The notes below the pieces were generated by a model, which searched no databases, was not told where the DNA came from, and saw only the letters and a program-made list of their open reading frames with translations. From Liolophura sinensis (Eukaryota > Mollusca > Polyplacophora > Chitonida > Chitonidae): 64,000 bases of DNA. Positions 25,747-38,436 of the stretch are shown in pieces. Location of the stretch: positions 57,634,984 to 57,698,983 of the forward strand of contig NC_088300.1 in assembly GCF_032854445.1 (NCBI RefSeq). The letters run 5' to 3'. A program made the position numbers and the translations under genes. Position 1 is the stretch's first letter, and each line of letters starts with the position of its first letter.

Positions 25747-28700
25747 ATGTTTTGTAGGTGTCGGATGAATTCTCGCCAAAGTGTGGTGTCGGCTGTAACG
25801 AGATGGTGGGAGAGGTCGGACTCCATCGCATCACACCATTCTTCATCGTTTGTTAGAATTCGCACATATCTCAAACTGGCAAGATGTCTCAGTTATTTCA
25901 GCAAGACGGTTAAACAAACACAAAAGGGTGTCTCGTTCTGTCAGCTTGGCCAACGTTATACTTCACCAAATCTGTCTAAAACTGTGCAAAGTGCCACACT
26001 TCTATCAACAAATTCGAAATCCTCAGAACAAGGCTATTCCCAGTTTGTGGTGAAAAAGGCTGTCAGTAAATTTCTAACAAGACTTGCGAACCATGGGATA
26101 TTTAAGAAACAGGTGCAACCCATAGATATAGATGACAGTGAATCTGCACTGAAAGCGCGATATGTTTACCTGACGACTTGTACTAACATGTGGGAAGATG
26201 TCCCCGTGGGGGTGAAGTTCGATGTGTCTTATGTAGACTCTCACCCAGAGGCCCCGTACAACATCAAAACACCTGTGGTTGTGGGTCTCCATGGAACGCC
26301 GGGATCCCACCAGGATCTCCTGCCCATCCTGGAACCTATGGTGGCCCAAGGATGCAGAGTTGTTATTCCCAATTTCCCAGGTATATTATGAATAATTATC
26401 ATGAAAATGACATAAAGCTTAATTGTACTGAAATATTGTACATTAAAGTAAAGACTTTGTGATCTTGGCATTCACCTTTCAAGACTGCAATCATGGATTC
26501 TGGGAAGAGTTGGATTAGCCATGTACATTAGCTTGGTGTGAATTGTATGAATAGTCATTTATCCTAGTCTTTACCAGTATAATGTTGCCATTATGGAAGT
26601 CTCTCATGGTTTACTGTAGTGCAGATATAGTTATGGACCCCATCTATGATAGTTACATGAACTTACCAAAGTGCTGATGCTATAGAAGCAGCCCAGGTGT
26701 ATCTTAAGAGATTATCATGATGGAAGACACCTGTGGCTATACTGTTGTCATGGTTGTATACATGCATGTATGTGTGCATGTACGTATGTATGTACGTATT
26801 TATGTGTGTATGTGAAAGTAAGAATCCATTTAAATGCAGTGATGTATAGGATTGTTATTGAAGTAATTATGCAATTAAAATACATGTACTGTGAATAATA
26901 TGTCAAAGATACAAAACATGTATGTAACGACTAAAATTCTACTTGTATATTATACTGGCACATGTATATGTAGTACTTTTATGTTGATGTTGGTGGAAAC
27001 TGGTATATATGTTGTTAATGAATATCAGATTGAGTTATGCTTTCTTAATGCTGATAATGAATAATTGTTGAATGTTATGTGTGGCATGTATTTATTTAGA
27101 AAGAAAACAGTGACTGTACATTTCCATTGGTTGAGACCACTTCAGTGGCCTAATGGTTAAAAGGTCAGCCTCAAAGTCGACAGACCCGAGATCAAACTCG
27201 GTTCAGGTCATACCAAAGACTTTAAAAATGGTACTTGCTGCTGCCTTTCTTGGCGTTCAGCACTGAGAGGAAACAGGACTGGTTGGCCCCGGTGTCAGTA
27301 TAATGTGATTGGGTGGGTGTCATGTCTGGTGTCTGCGGCATGATACTTCATTGGCGGCAGCACTTGGACGTGGACTCACCCTGCCACATGAAGACACAGT
27401 ATATGTGTACACAGACCTAATGAATCCGCGTCGTTATACGACTAAAAAATTGTTTAGTATGACGTTAAACACCAAGCATTCATTCGTTCATTCATTCATT
27501 CCATTGTTTGTCTCAGGATATGGTTACACACGAGGTATTGGGCCGGGACACGATGACTGCTTCACTCATTCGCCCGAGGAGAAAACACAGTTCCTGGTGG
27601 ACTTTCTCACGGTCATCGGCATACCCAGGTACAAGCTATACATATAGCTGTAAACATTAGTGAATACTGAGGTACAAGCCATACATGCAGCTGGGAACAT
27701 TGGTGGATACTCAGGTACAAGCTATACATGTAGCTGTAAACATTGGGGGATACCGAGCTACAAGTTATACATGTAGCTGTAAACATTAACAGATACCCAG
27801 GTACAAACTGTACATGTAGTTGTGAACATTAGTGGGTACCCAGACAGAGGCTTACTATAGGTAGCTGTAAACACTGGGAGGTATCCAGAAACAAGCTATA
27901 CATGTAGCTGTAAGAATTGGAAGAGACCCAGGCACATGTTGTATGTGTAATTGTAAACATTTGGGAATTGACAGGTACAAGCTATACATGTACAGTAACT
28001 GTAAACATTGGTGGGTGCCCAGGTATAAATTATACATGTAGCTGTAAACATTGCGGATACCCAGGCACAAGCTATACATGGACAGTAGCTGTAAATATTG
28101 GTGGATGCATAGGTACAAGCTATACCTGTAGCTGTAAAAATTGGTGGATACCGAGCTACAAGTTATACATGTAGCTGTAAACATTAAGGGATACCCGTGT
28201 ACAAGCTATACCTGTAGCTGTAAAAATTGGTGGATGCCGATGTACAAGCTATACATGTAACTATACCCACTGGGGGACACCCAGGTACAAGCTTTACATG
28301 TAGCTGTAAATATTGGTGAGTGCGCAGGTGCAACCTATACATGTGGTTGTGAACATTTGGGGATACCCAGGTACAAGCTATACATGTACATGTAGCTGTA
28401 AACATTAGTGGATACCAAGGTACAAGATATATATGTAGCTGCAAACATTGGTGGATGCCCAGGTACAAGCTGTACATGTAGCTGTAAACATGGCTTACTA
28501 TAGGTAGCTGTAAACACTGGGAGGTATCCAGATACAAGCTATACGTGTAGCTGTAAAAAGTGGAAGAGACCCAGGCACAGACTGTACGTGTAATTGTAAA
28601 CATTGGCGTATAGACAGGTACAAGTTATCAATGTAGCTGTAAACATTGGGGGATGTTCTTGGAATTTTGGAAAGTGAAAACGTCACTGAAGATTAAATAT

Positions 28701-31677
28701 GATTACACTGTTTGGATGCTTTAGGGTGGACCTGTTGGTGGGACACAGTGCTGGATGCTACCCACTAACCCACATGTGTGCAGACCGAAGCGGCATCCAG
28801 TCTGCCATGCTGATATGCCCAGCTATCCATACTTCTTACAGGTTAGAGTTATTAAGGGTGTTTTGAATTTAACAAGAATTTACCACAACAAGACAAATAA
28901 CCAATGTAAGGAATTTACAGCTCCTCCCCTTTGGCCCAAATTTTGACATTTTGCCTCCAACTCACTTCTCAGCAGCACTTCTTGCATCCATGTTTAGCAC
29001 TTAGAATTATTCTGAAAGTGATGCTGAAATGATTTGTGTCATTAAAAATGCAAGCTTCATAAAACTGTGCAAATTACTTCTCTGCACTGCATAGTTCTCT
29101 GAGAATATCTAAAAATATTGGTTACAGAGGCAGATGAAAAGGTTGAAGAATTAGGGAAGCTATAGTCAACTAGAAAAATAGTCAATATCATGTTCTTCTA
29201 ACTACCTCCTTTATTTTCTGTATATGTTAGCCATCTCTACTGTCATGTAAGTGAAGTAAATTGTTTTAAAAGCAGTAAGAAATTACTATATCAAAATGGC
29301 CATGATGCTTAATTTCTTCAAATGGTTCAAAGAATCTTGATTATTTTGCTTGTTTGTTTTTCTGACTTTCATTTGTGTAAACTACATGTAAGTATCAAAT
29401 TAACACTTCTTCTTTTTGTATCTGGATTGGTATATCACTCTATAAACAGTCAGCACACTGTTAACATGTGGACAAATCTAAAAGAATGAACATTTTTGTT
29501 TACATTCAGGGGCATCAGGCCACACAAGGTACTGAAGCTGATCAGTGATTGGTGGGAGGTGCCTATGTGTAGACCTGCTCTTAATGCAGCTGTGTACCTG
29601 GCCAGTAGTGGGGGAGAGTATAAAGGCATACCTGTCTCCCATATAATGACTGCCATTAGGACCACCCTCAATGTCAACTTTGAAAATGTAAGTGAGCTTG
29701 GTTCTCTGATCTCAAAAGTGAATGGGGAAAAGATGTGTCATTTAAGTGAGAAAAACACTTTTGGTAAACAAACTATTATATTATGAAATCATCTACATAT
29801 ATTTCACCTGAAGTTTAGCATTTTTCCGTTAACACATTTTCTTTGATTCGTCCACCTTATAAGGTCACTTAAGAATTGTGTTTTATTAATTTCTTATTGG
29901 AAAAACATTGGGCATCAAAAGTACCAAGGCCTTCATGTGCTTCTGAAAGAGCGTATTAACATTTCAAACTGTAAGTGAAATACAGTGGGTTATTCATGGG
30001 CTATCAATATGGCTTTAGCATTCAGTAGTTTTAAAGTAAAGCTTCATCTTAAACTCCATTGTCACCCGAGCGGTGAGGTTAGATGTTCAGATCCAGCTCT
30101 CACTTGCCCATGAAATCTGAAGACTTACCAGGAACCTTGCTAGATCTTAATCTTTCCATCCAAAGACATCATTGCCATTATAAAAGTTGTACATTCGTCA
30201 GTGTGCCATTAATCGTCTATCAAATGAATTGACAGACTGAATCTGTTGCCTGGGGCCTCAGTAGCTTAGTGGTTAGTGTGCTAATGCACACAGTGAGTGA
30301 TAGTCCATTACATGCAGGCTTCCTCTCGAGGTGTAAGTGAAAAGGCCTGTCAGCGACCTGGGGATGGTCACGGTTTTCCCGGGGGCAGATTTTCCTCGCA
30401 CTATAATGCTGGCCGCCATCGTATAATTGAAATATTCTTCAGTGCGGCATAAAACACCAATTAATAAATAAATGAATGTGTTATTTTAGTCTGTTCATTC
30501 TTGTCAGATTTTTTTGGAAAAGACAAAATCTTCCCTGGCTCTGTCCGTTTCACTATAATGCTGGCTGCCGTTGTATAAGTCAAATACTCTTCAGTACACA
30601 TGAAACACCAGTCAAACAAAGAAATGAGTTTGTTCAGTTGTCTGTTGATTTTTGTCATTTTTTTCTTGTAGAAAAATCTTAGCTTGAACAAAATCTTCCT
30701 CCGGGCTCTGTTGGTTTCCGTTGTATAACTGAAATATTCTTAAGTAAAAACCATAAAAACCAATCAAATAAATAAATGAATAAAATTTAAAGACAAATCA
30801 AAAATCCATTTCAAACTGTACTCGCCAGCATTGAACAGGGTTAACAATATTGGTACGTAACTATATTTTTGTATTTTATAAGTCAATCTGACAGTATTTA
30901 TATGATTAGGTTATCCATAATGCAATGGCCATGGATCAGAAGAAGTTTCCTGCATGTGTCATGTTTTCTGACAATGACAAAAAAATACAGCTGCATCTGA
31001 TGAAGGAGTACATAGAACTACTGGGGATCACAGATGAGGAAACAGAGACCTACACAAGTGATGCACCAGATACCTCCAGAGGTAACGTGTACAGCAAGAA
31101 TGTTCCCTAATGTAAAGACTGGTATAGTAAGAATGTAAAGTGATGTTGACATCTGTGGAGCAAGAATGTACACTAATGTACACACCTGTAGAGCAAGAAT
31201 GTACACTAATGTACACACCTGTATAGCAAGAATGTACTGATGTACCCTAATGTAAAGACTGATATAGCAAGAATGTACTCTGATGTTCGCACCTGTATAG
31301 CAAGAATGCACACTAAATTATACACCTGTATAGCAAGAATGTAGGCCTACACTAATATACTCATGGCTATAGCAGTAGTGTACTGATGTACACGCATTGA
31401 CAGCAAGAATGCGCACTAATGTGTGCTTATATAGCAAGATTTGAGATATACATCAATGAATGGCGCCAGTGGAGTCCATATTCCAGCATATGGAGAAAAC
31501 ACTAAATCATTTTGAAAGGTTTCATGATGTACATAATGATGTATGGTTTCAGGTGTGCTGGGTTACCCTAAGGCTGTGATGCTGGAAGGAGGGGGACATT
31601 ATCCACTGAAGAAATACCGCAACATCATTTTATCTGAACAACTCAAACTTCTACACGCCATTAGCAAGGGCAGATAA
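25747..31677 (+). CDS. Alpha/beta hydrolase, DUF1057 type, complete, six exons
   Basis: Predicted serine hydrolase of unknown substrate. Exons: 25747-26380, 27517-27628, 28725-28841, 29510-29687, 30910-31081, 31553-31677. Phases match and give 445 aa. Motifs: oxyanion-loop GLHGTPGSH (about residues 180-188), NFPGYGYTRG, nucleophile elbow VGHSAG with Ser257, YRGIRPHK, acid candidate FSDNDK (Asp368 or Asp370), and catalytic His420 in GGGHYP. The RGIRPHK string after the nucleophile strand is typical of the DUF1057 family known from nematodes. The first 80 or so residues are rich in Arg, Lys and Ser with very few acids, so they could be a mitochondrial presequence (inference). A second in-frame Met at 25768 is an alternative start. 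Two introns open directly with minisatellites, and intron 1 ends in a SINE. Confidence 0.87.
26755..26815. repeat. Imperfect purine-pyrimidine tract (TGTA-rich)
   Basis: A run of TGTATGTG, CATGTACG and TATGTATG words in hydrolase intron 1. Nothing else was recognised between the exon 1 donor and the SINE at 27130. Confidence 0.7.
27130..27508 (+). repeat. tRNA-derived SINE of a second family, abutting exon 2
   Basis: The head contains an A-box-like GTGGCCTAATGG and a B-box-like region GAGATCAAACTCGGTTC. The body follows, and the 3' end is GTTAAACACCAAGCATTCAT with a TTCA-repeat tail. The tail ends about 8 bp before the acceptor AG of hydrolase exon 2 (27515-27516). It therefore overlaps the expected branch point and pyrimidine tract. 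Confidence 0.75.
27621..28660. repeat. ~43-46-bp minisatellite starting at the exon 2 donor of the hydrolase
   Basis: Unit ATACCCAGGTACAAGCTATA, CATGTAGCTGTAAACATT and GGTGG, about 23 copies. The first unit includes the last eight bases of exon 2 and its donor (CCCAG|GTACAAG), so splice-site-like sequence is repeated through 1 kb of the intron. Many copies keep CAGGTACAAG exactly. A diverged internal block (near 27850-27950) recurs at 28495-28600, indicating a segmental duplication within the array. Long minus-strand open frames here only translate the repeat. Confidence 0.93.
30241..30475 (+). repeat. Near full-length SINE in hydrolase intron 4
   Basis: The head has A-box-like TAGCTTAGTGGTTAG. 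The core follows (GCCTGTCAGCGACCTGGGGA, CTGGCCGCCATCGTATAA), then the tail CACCAATTAATAAATAAATG. Orientation is sense to the gene. Confidence 0.85.
30500..30785 (+). repeat. Two partial SINE copies in tandem
   Basis: The 3' cores recur at about 30530-30625 (GCTGGCTGCCGTTGTATAAG...CACCAGTCAAACAAA) and about 30695-30785 (CTCTGTTGGTTTCCGTTGTA...CCAATCAAATAAATAAATG). They directly follow the preceding SINE and each ends near an exon-5-proximal position. No gene is involved. Confidence 0.7.
31086..31445. repeat. ~33-bp minisatellite starting at the exon 5 donor of the hydrolase
   Basis: About 11 copies of CACCTGTATAGCAAGAATGT plus ACACTAATGTA, with spacing near 33 bp. The first recognisable unit (GTGTACAGCAAGAATGT) begins four bases after the exon 5 donor GT. 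A 97-codon minus-strand open frame is a repeat translation. Confidence 0.88.
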
Positions 31678-32047
31678 CCACATGTAAACTAGGACAAATG
31701 ATATGATATCTGATAACAGCTGTAAGAGACAAGCAAATATATAAACTAGTGACTCATACACAGTGTGTATAAACTCTGAGTCTGATTATGGCTATTAAAA
31801 TGAGTTCATTCACCTCTCACAGTACTTGTTATTTGTGACATAATGCAGAAATTAGTCAGTGCTGTTCACTTGGCTTTCAACAAGTTTACAAGTGGTGGTT
31901 AAAAGCCAATTTGTGACTGAGACAAGTAATAGATGTATATATATGTGTGTGTGTGTTTTAGAAATCAGAGTTTGTTTTGATATTAACCAATTTTTGATGT
32001 GGCAAGATATTGCATGGTGAATCTCCCTTGCACGTGTAGTTGTTGTC

Positions 32048-32053
32048 AATAAA
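32048..32053 (+). terminator. Candidate polyadenylation signal of the hydrolase gene
   Basis: AATAAA lies 370 bp after the stop codon, followed by GT-rich sequence. It is the first canonical signal I found on the plus strand downstream of the gene. Confidence 0.45.
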
Positions 32054-32939
32054 TGAAGTGATGAGTTATTGCAGACATACTAAACCTTTTGGGGGTAGTT
32101 GAGAGTACCTCATACAGGCAGCTGGACCGAGTATACTTCATGTACATCTGATGAATGGTTACAGCAGAAAGCCCAGGTTAAAAAACAATGGTACTTGTGG
32201 ACTAATTAGTGTTTGGGATAAATGCAGGAATGGGTCAGGTGTGTTGTGTTTGAGAGGAATGCCGCCTTTGGATATCTTGTGTTGACAAAATAAAGGCTCT
32301 GCTCCATTCACTACACATACTCTGTGATAACTGCAATAAAAAGCGTCCAGCCATGGGTTTTGAACAAGGCTGCACCGAGTGCAGGCATTGAAATAGAGCA
32401 TAGGTTGATACGGCACATTGTCTGCCCATAAAGGGACCAATATGTGACAGAAATATGCGGGCATGCTGGTTTACCTGCCACTGGCATGAAACCCAGCAAA
32501 CCAAGGATCCACTACTAAATGGTGCTAATATCAGCAATTTTTACCAGGGCATGGAATGTACCATAAATGTTATTGTTCTCTGTTGGTGAAGACTGTAAAA
32601 GCTTCATCATTGTACAGGTACCGATAACACTTTGTAAGCTAGAAATCCAGTTGGGGACATGTCTATGTCTTGTTAGATTTTTATTTCCCATCCCAGACTA
32701 CCAATTGGAAGTTTCACCTGAGGATTTAGTTTTGACATGAGACTGGACATATGTATCACAAAGGAAATGCAGTATTGGCATTGTTTCTCAAAATATGAAC
32801 TCAACGGTCGTTTGATCTGCCCTATGGAAGATCGAAACAAGGCAAGTAGATTGTATATGGGTATAGATGTCATTTAGAAAGTGGATTAGGTAACAGTATT
32901 ATTGTTAATAGAGACTACACTTTCTGAATATAGCACAAA

Positions 32940-33056
32940 TTATAGTGCTGAAAGAAAGAGACCACTGCAGGTTTCGAACCAGCGACCTCAGGGTCAGACA
33001 CCAAATCGCCAGCAATACAGGTCACCTGTCTAGACCACTCAACTAAGGGGCGTTCC
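32940..33056 (-). repeat. tRNA-like SINE head or tRNA pseudogene
   Basis: On the minus strand the segment begins GCCCCTTAGTTGAGTGGTC (A box TTAGTTGAGTGG) and has a good B box GGTTCGAAACC about 57 bp downstream. The spacing is too long and the arms pair too poorly for a functional tRNA, so a pol-III-derived repeat is more likely. Confidence 0.6.
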
Positions 33057-35403
33057 ACAAAAATAGAAGGTAGTTGACTGTTAGAATTTACATCGAACAT
33101 GCATTACCCCTCTGATGATTAAGTTAAAATTTCAACACCTCTTCACAATGCTCAGCTTTTTTTTTAAACTCGAAGTTGAAATTTAGACAAATTTGTCTTA
33201 ACATTGATAAGGTTTTTCCAAAGCTGAAAAATAAGCTTTAAGATTGCATTTCAAATAAAATGAATAAAAAGTAAAAGAACCAATTTGACCACAAACATGT
33301 ACATGTCGCGTGAAAGTTATGTTTATTCAGTCTAGATAATGCTTGTTACATGTTAACCGAGGTGACATTTTAACTGGCTGCCATTACATCCTTGCCATAT
33401 AAAAGCATGTGAAAACAGTACTTTACCATAAAGCATGAACAGCTTAACAAAGAACCATGAAATAATTGTATCACAAAGTTTTGGATTGCAATGTGCATAC
33501 CCTGCTGAAAGCAAGCACAATGACCATGTTCAGTTAACAGTCTGGTTGTTGTCCTTGATTACGTCTACAAGCTGACTATTTCTGCTTAAAAGCGACATAC
33601 ACGCATTTTGAACACAGCAGGTGTTTGTTTTCTTCACGTGTCAAACAAGAATAATTTCATCTGTATATTAAATCAGATTGTACCATATGGTTTTAGTTGT
33701 GTGTGTACACAACAGTGACATTCCTATAAAAGTGTGCACAATAGTTACATCCCTTCCCTATTAAAGTGTGCACAATGTATTATAGCCCTATGAAAGAGGA
33801 AATGGTGTATAACATATACAACTGTGCACAGCATGCTACATGACAGATGCCCCTATAAAAATACACACAAAGCATGAATTTACATGAACCACAAACATAT
33901 GCACTGTACATCTATTGTCATATCACATATTTTAGTAGTAAGTTCTTTGGGCAAGATACAGGAAAACAGGATCAAAGCATTGAGAGTTACTTCTAACAGT
34001 TTCAAGTGCCTCACTAGCTGCGGCAAGTGCGTTATCATGAATCACATTGGTTCATCTCGGTGTTCTGTCATATAACTGTGTCAACTTGTATCCATGGGCA
34101 CAATTTCAATGAAAAAAAAAACCCTTAAGTTCTTATTATTATACTTTAGACAAAGAATTCATAGATGTATATTTACAACATTTCATAAATATGGAATGCT
34201 ATCTATAACGACAAATATACAGTTTCACAGCATGTATTAAAGAAATCGAATCTCTTACATGCATATTGAGATTTAAAAATATCTGATGTAAAATGCAGCC
34301 TTGTTTCACATCTGACTACAAGAGTCAGTACAAATAGGGAAACACGTGTGTACCTTGACATGTCGCACACTATCACAGACAAACAGATCACAAACAAGAA
34401 TCAGTGTTGACCATGTACAGGGGACTAGCTATCCAGGTGTAAAATATGGACGGAATCAATCCCCTTCTATTGAGCTAGTCAAATAAAAGTGTAAATAATA
34501 AGCAATGTATAATATTTACTTAAATAATGTAAACATATCAATAAACAAACATTTATGATATAAGATATGGAATTAAACAGAAACAAATATTTCATAAGTT
34601 AGTAAAAGTATTAAGATAAGTCTTTATTCTGTAAAAATCCATGGAATGATAAAATAAATTCACTATGGTATTTTAGTAGATCTTTGTCAACAATGTGCGC
34701 TATAAAATGAATCCTGCTCTTTGCCAAAGCGACATGGTTTTACGTCTTCATACATCTCTGTTTTTGCGTAACGTATGACACAAGGACCATACATTCTTCT
34801 CTTACCTGTTATAACCATAAATCCATTGTCCTTCAATTACTGATTCAAGCAAACCATAAATCATGGATGACAAAACAAAGGTACTTGTGTACCATTATGG
34901 TCCACTGCACTTGACGAACTTCTGTACTTACAGATTTAATGGTTTAGAAAGACATGAGATCTTCTGGTCTTACCAGAACACACAAACATAATGCACATGT
35001 CTCTTAAGGAATGAGTTGCCAAAACAAACCACCTCAACTACATTTTAAACCTACAACAAACCTAGACAAAGCACCTGATAATAGTGTCTATTAACAAGCA
35101 GACATGGCAGAAGGCAACAAAATTCCAAAGCAAGGGAACACACCAAAGCTACATCCTTGTGCATGTGTCATGTCAAAACAACTGCCAATATGGCAAGTTG
35201 TGGGTTGTCAACATGTGACAGAAGACCATAGATACAAGACCTACTCTAGCTGTATAAAGCACTTCCTCACTCAGGTGATAAAGTATACTAGAGTAGTCGG
35301 GTTTAAACAGAACCGAAAGTCTCCCAGAGACAAAAGCAAGACGGCTGCCTTGAGACTGACATTCATAGTGGACACATCCTGTCGGGTCTGAAAACGGACT
35401 GCT
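33057..35403. other. Intergenic DNA and probable DCDC1 3' UTR
   Basis: No exon was recognised. A minus-strand AATAAA (TTTATT at 34623-34628) lies about 780 bp beyond the DCDC1 stop and could be its polyadenylation signal. A few loose copies of a CCTATAAAAGTGTGCACAA motif occur between 33720 and 33870. Confidence 0.45.
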
Positions 35404-38400
35404 TTAGGAGACAGGGGTGGCCGTCCTTGGAGGCCTGGCCATCAGGGCAGGGCCTGGGGTCTGGATTGGTCCTTGCAAGGCCAACTCTGGGGGACCAAAC
35501 GGATCCACCTGCGAGCAAAAAAAAGGTCAGGTTATCTTGCATGTGAAAGTGTAAATCATATTCAAAGATCTATGAAGAAATTCAATATGATTTGCCATTC
35601 GGCTGAATCTTCCATAGCTCCACATGTGAAGTTAATTTCACCTAGCAGCATTCTTGTACAAAACAGAACTGGGTTTGGCTGCAATATACAAAGAGGATAG
35701 TATCCTCCCCCACCCTCCTCCATTTTTCCTACCCTTCTGTTTCTGGTAAAGCGATGAAGAAGTGGTAACTTACATTGACCTGTGGGTTCTGAGCAGTGTC
35801 CACCTTGTAGTCAGTAGCTGAAGGACCATACTGTTTTCTGGCCCTTGACCAGTTGGCCTTGACCTCCACGTCCTGTCTTGTCACAGGAGGCTGTTTGAAG
35901 GTACGTCCTGTGGACACGCACAACACCTGGTCCTTCTCAACCTCTTCAAAGGACTTTACCTACAAGACAAACATGCCAAATGTTAGCAACAAAGCTCATC
36001 TAATACGTTCAGTTAGGGAGCTGTGTCATTTCTAATCATTAATTGGTATTGTACATATGTTTGTGTAAATGTTTGTAAGTGTACAGTTCAGCTAAATCTT
36101 GTTTATGGGGGCCTTGCTGGTGACAGTTTACAGATATCATTAAAAAAAAATAAATAAAAAATAATAATGCTTAATTATTTTCAGTATCTTACTTTATGGC
36201 CATAGGCAAAGGAAGTCCGAAATGTAAGCAGTAAAATAACAGCTATGTGAAACAACAAATGGCTTGGAAGCATTTCATTTTTAAAAGCATAGTATCATGC
36301 CAAAAAGCATGGTATACTACAAGTTCTTTGTAGTACTCTAAAAGGTCTTCACATATGCAATAAACCAATAATAATTTACAAAATCTTGACTCACTAGTTT
36401 CCCTTCCACAGTGAAGAAACACCTGAACTTTTTCCATGGGCTCAGTTTCAGTTTTGCTTGCTCTAGAAGCTGTTCTAGGTCTTCTCCCCTGACAAACACC
36501 CCCTTGTCAACGGTCTCACCATTGGGGAACACGAGCACACGTTTCTGGGGGAACAAAATTGAAAAGGTCAGGATTCATGATGCAAGTGTTCAGGCGTGCA
36601 ATAAACTGGTGTATCAGTCATGTACTGTATTTTTTCAACGCTTCGCATGTTTGTAAAGTTTTATTCTGAAGACATTATTCTGTGTAAACTGATGAAATTA
36701 CACTTTTTGTGAAGCCTGGAAATTGGCCAATCCAATTTTGTCTCCAAAATGAACTTAAAAATGTGTATAAATTGCACTGAAAATTGCTCTTTCATATGTG
36801 AAAAGGTTGGGGAATAAGGGTACGGTGAAATCACACTTTAGAGTAAGATTTGCAGGTAATCAGATAGACATCTGATGTGTCAGCACTATCAATCTGAATT
36901 AAATTCACACTCTGAAGCGGGATCACGCATAACAAGAATTATGTCCCAATAAACTGCTCATTGATTGCAGATGCCATTTAGGAGATAGAACTGCTGTCCT
37001 GGATAAGCATTTAAAAAAGCAAATAAAGCAGTTTCGAGATTTAGTGTGATTACTGCTTTACTCAGTCTATGTGATTAGAAAGTCTAACTCTCAATCACCT
37101 CTTAATCTCTGCACACTAATTTATAACAAGCAACCTCACAGTGTCATGTACATAAATTTTTATTGAGTTAGGCAACTTCACGCTGTAATTAGATATAATA
37201 TGAACTTTTATAAACTTACCATGTTGGGTTGTTTGTACAAACGCCGGGAGGTGTTCACATTGACCACCCTGGTGTTACCTCCCTTTTGATTGGCCCTCAC
37301 TTCTGCCAGATGGCTCTACAAGAAACACATTGTGTTAGAAATGGTTTAACCAAGTAATATAAATATAATGCTCTGTTCAATCCATGGTTGTGAGTAACTG
37401 TCTCTGGTAAAACAAAATGAGGCATTTCAAAACCAAAATAGTCATGAATAAATGTCCCAGTGTTTGAACTGTCAAAAAAAGTTGTAAATTTTGACCATTC
37501 TTTCTTATGAACATGAGCATTTTTATCTTAGATATGTGCTAAAATCAGTATTACGCCCTGTTCACTGCATGAAAGATCATTGGAGGATTATTCCTTTATT
37601 ATAAACATTCCAATCTTATTATGAGACACCTGAGCCACATCATTTAACTGTGCATTACCAGCTGTCTGATTTCGTCATTTCATATGTCCTGAATCATTGT
37701 CTCATTTGGTCAGGGAAAGTCATGAATTTTTGTTTCATTATAGCTGTGGTGACTCTGATGAAACAATGTGTAGCTCTGCTCACCTCTAACTTGTTGACGG
37801 TGTCATGTTTCACCTGTTCCTCCACATCAGCTTCCTGCCAGTGACCCTCCAGCACCACAGGTTTCTGGCTGTCACGTGTACCTTTGTACTGACCAGGCTT
37901 CTGCTCACCAAACCGCCGACCTGTCAACATAAAATAACCACTCACAAACCACACAACTCTAATAGCACCAGGATTTCATTCATAAGTACAAGCTCATGGC
38001 TTAGCTTAGTATTGGACTGTTAAGAAATATCTTGAATTTAGAAAATAAATGAGGCACAGAGTCAGCCTGATTCCTATGATTCCCACGGAACAGGTCAAGA
38101 AGATGCTTCATTAAACTGAAATATAAAAACAAAAATCAGTCTTGTTTCTCCCAAGTTGTGTCTGGCCAGTCTGATTAAGGTTGCGTTATTTTAGTAGCTC
38201 ACACTTAGGCAAATACTCTTAATCTCTGCGATCAAAATCTTTTTAAGTCAATTTCATTGTGCAAAATCACCAACAGATAAATTCATATGAATCACAAAAA
38301 AGTTGGCATGACAAAAGTGAATAAGGGGGAGATAACTTGCCTTTCATCTGCCGGAGAATATGTTTCTCTATGTCCAACTCCAGGGACACAGCTGATCGGA

Positions 38401-38436
38401 ACTGTCTCTGCTTCTTGCGGGTCTCAGCTTGGGACT
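35404..38436 (-). CDS. DCDC1: DCDC1 exons 35-40: C-terminal helix and DCX unit 6
   Basis: Exon 35 encodes a charged helix (TRKKQRQFRSAVSLELDIEK) and ends at a GC donor (AAAG|GCAAGT). Exons 36-37 follow (EQKPGQYKGTRDSQKPVV; RRLYKQPNM). Exon 38 has KRVLVFPNGETVDKGVFV and exon 39 VLCVSTGRTFKQP. Exon 40 is a Pro-rich tail ending RPPRTATPVS before the TAA at 35404. The helix-plus-DCX layout matches the vertebrate C terminus. Confidence 0.86.

Noticed and set aside
27855-28603. Long minus-strand open frames of up to 139 codons
   Set aside because: They run through the exon 2-anchored minisatellite of a plus-strand gene. The peptide repeat reflects the DNA repeat.
31018-31311. 97-codon minus-strand open frame
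   Set aside because: Repeat translation overlapping hydrolase exon 5 on the other strand.
32940-33056. A functional tRNA gene
   Set aside because: A and B boxes are present, but the acceptor and anticodon arms do not pair acceptably and the spacing is too long.
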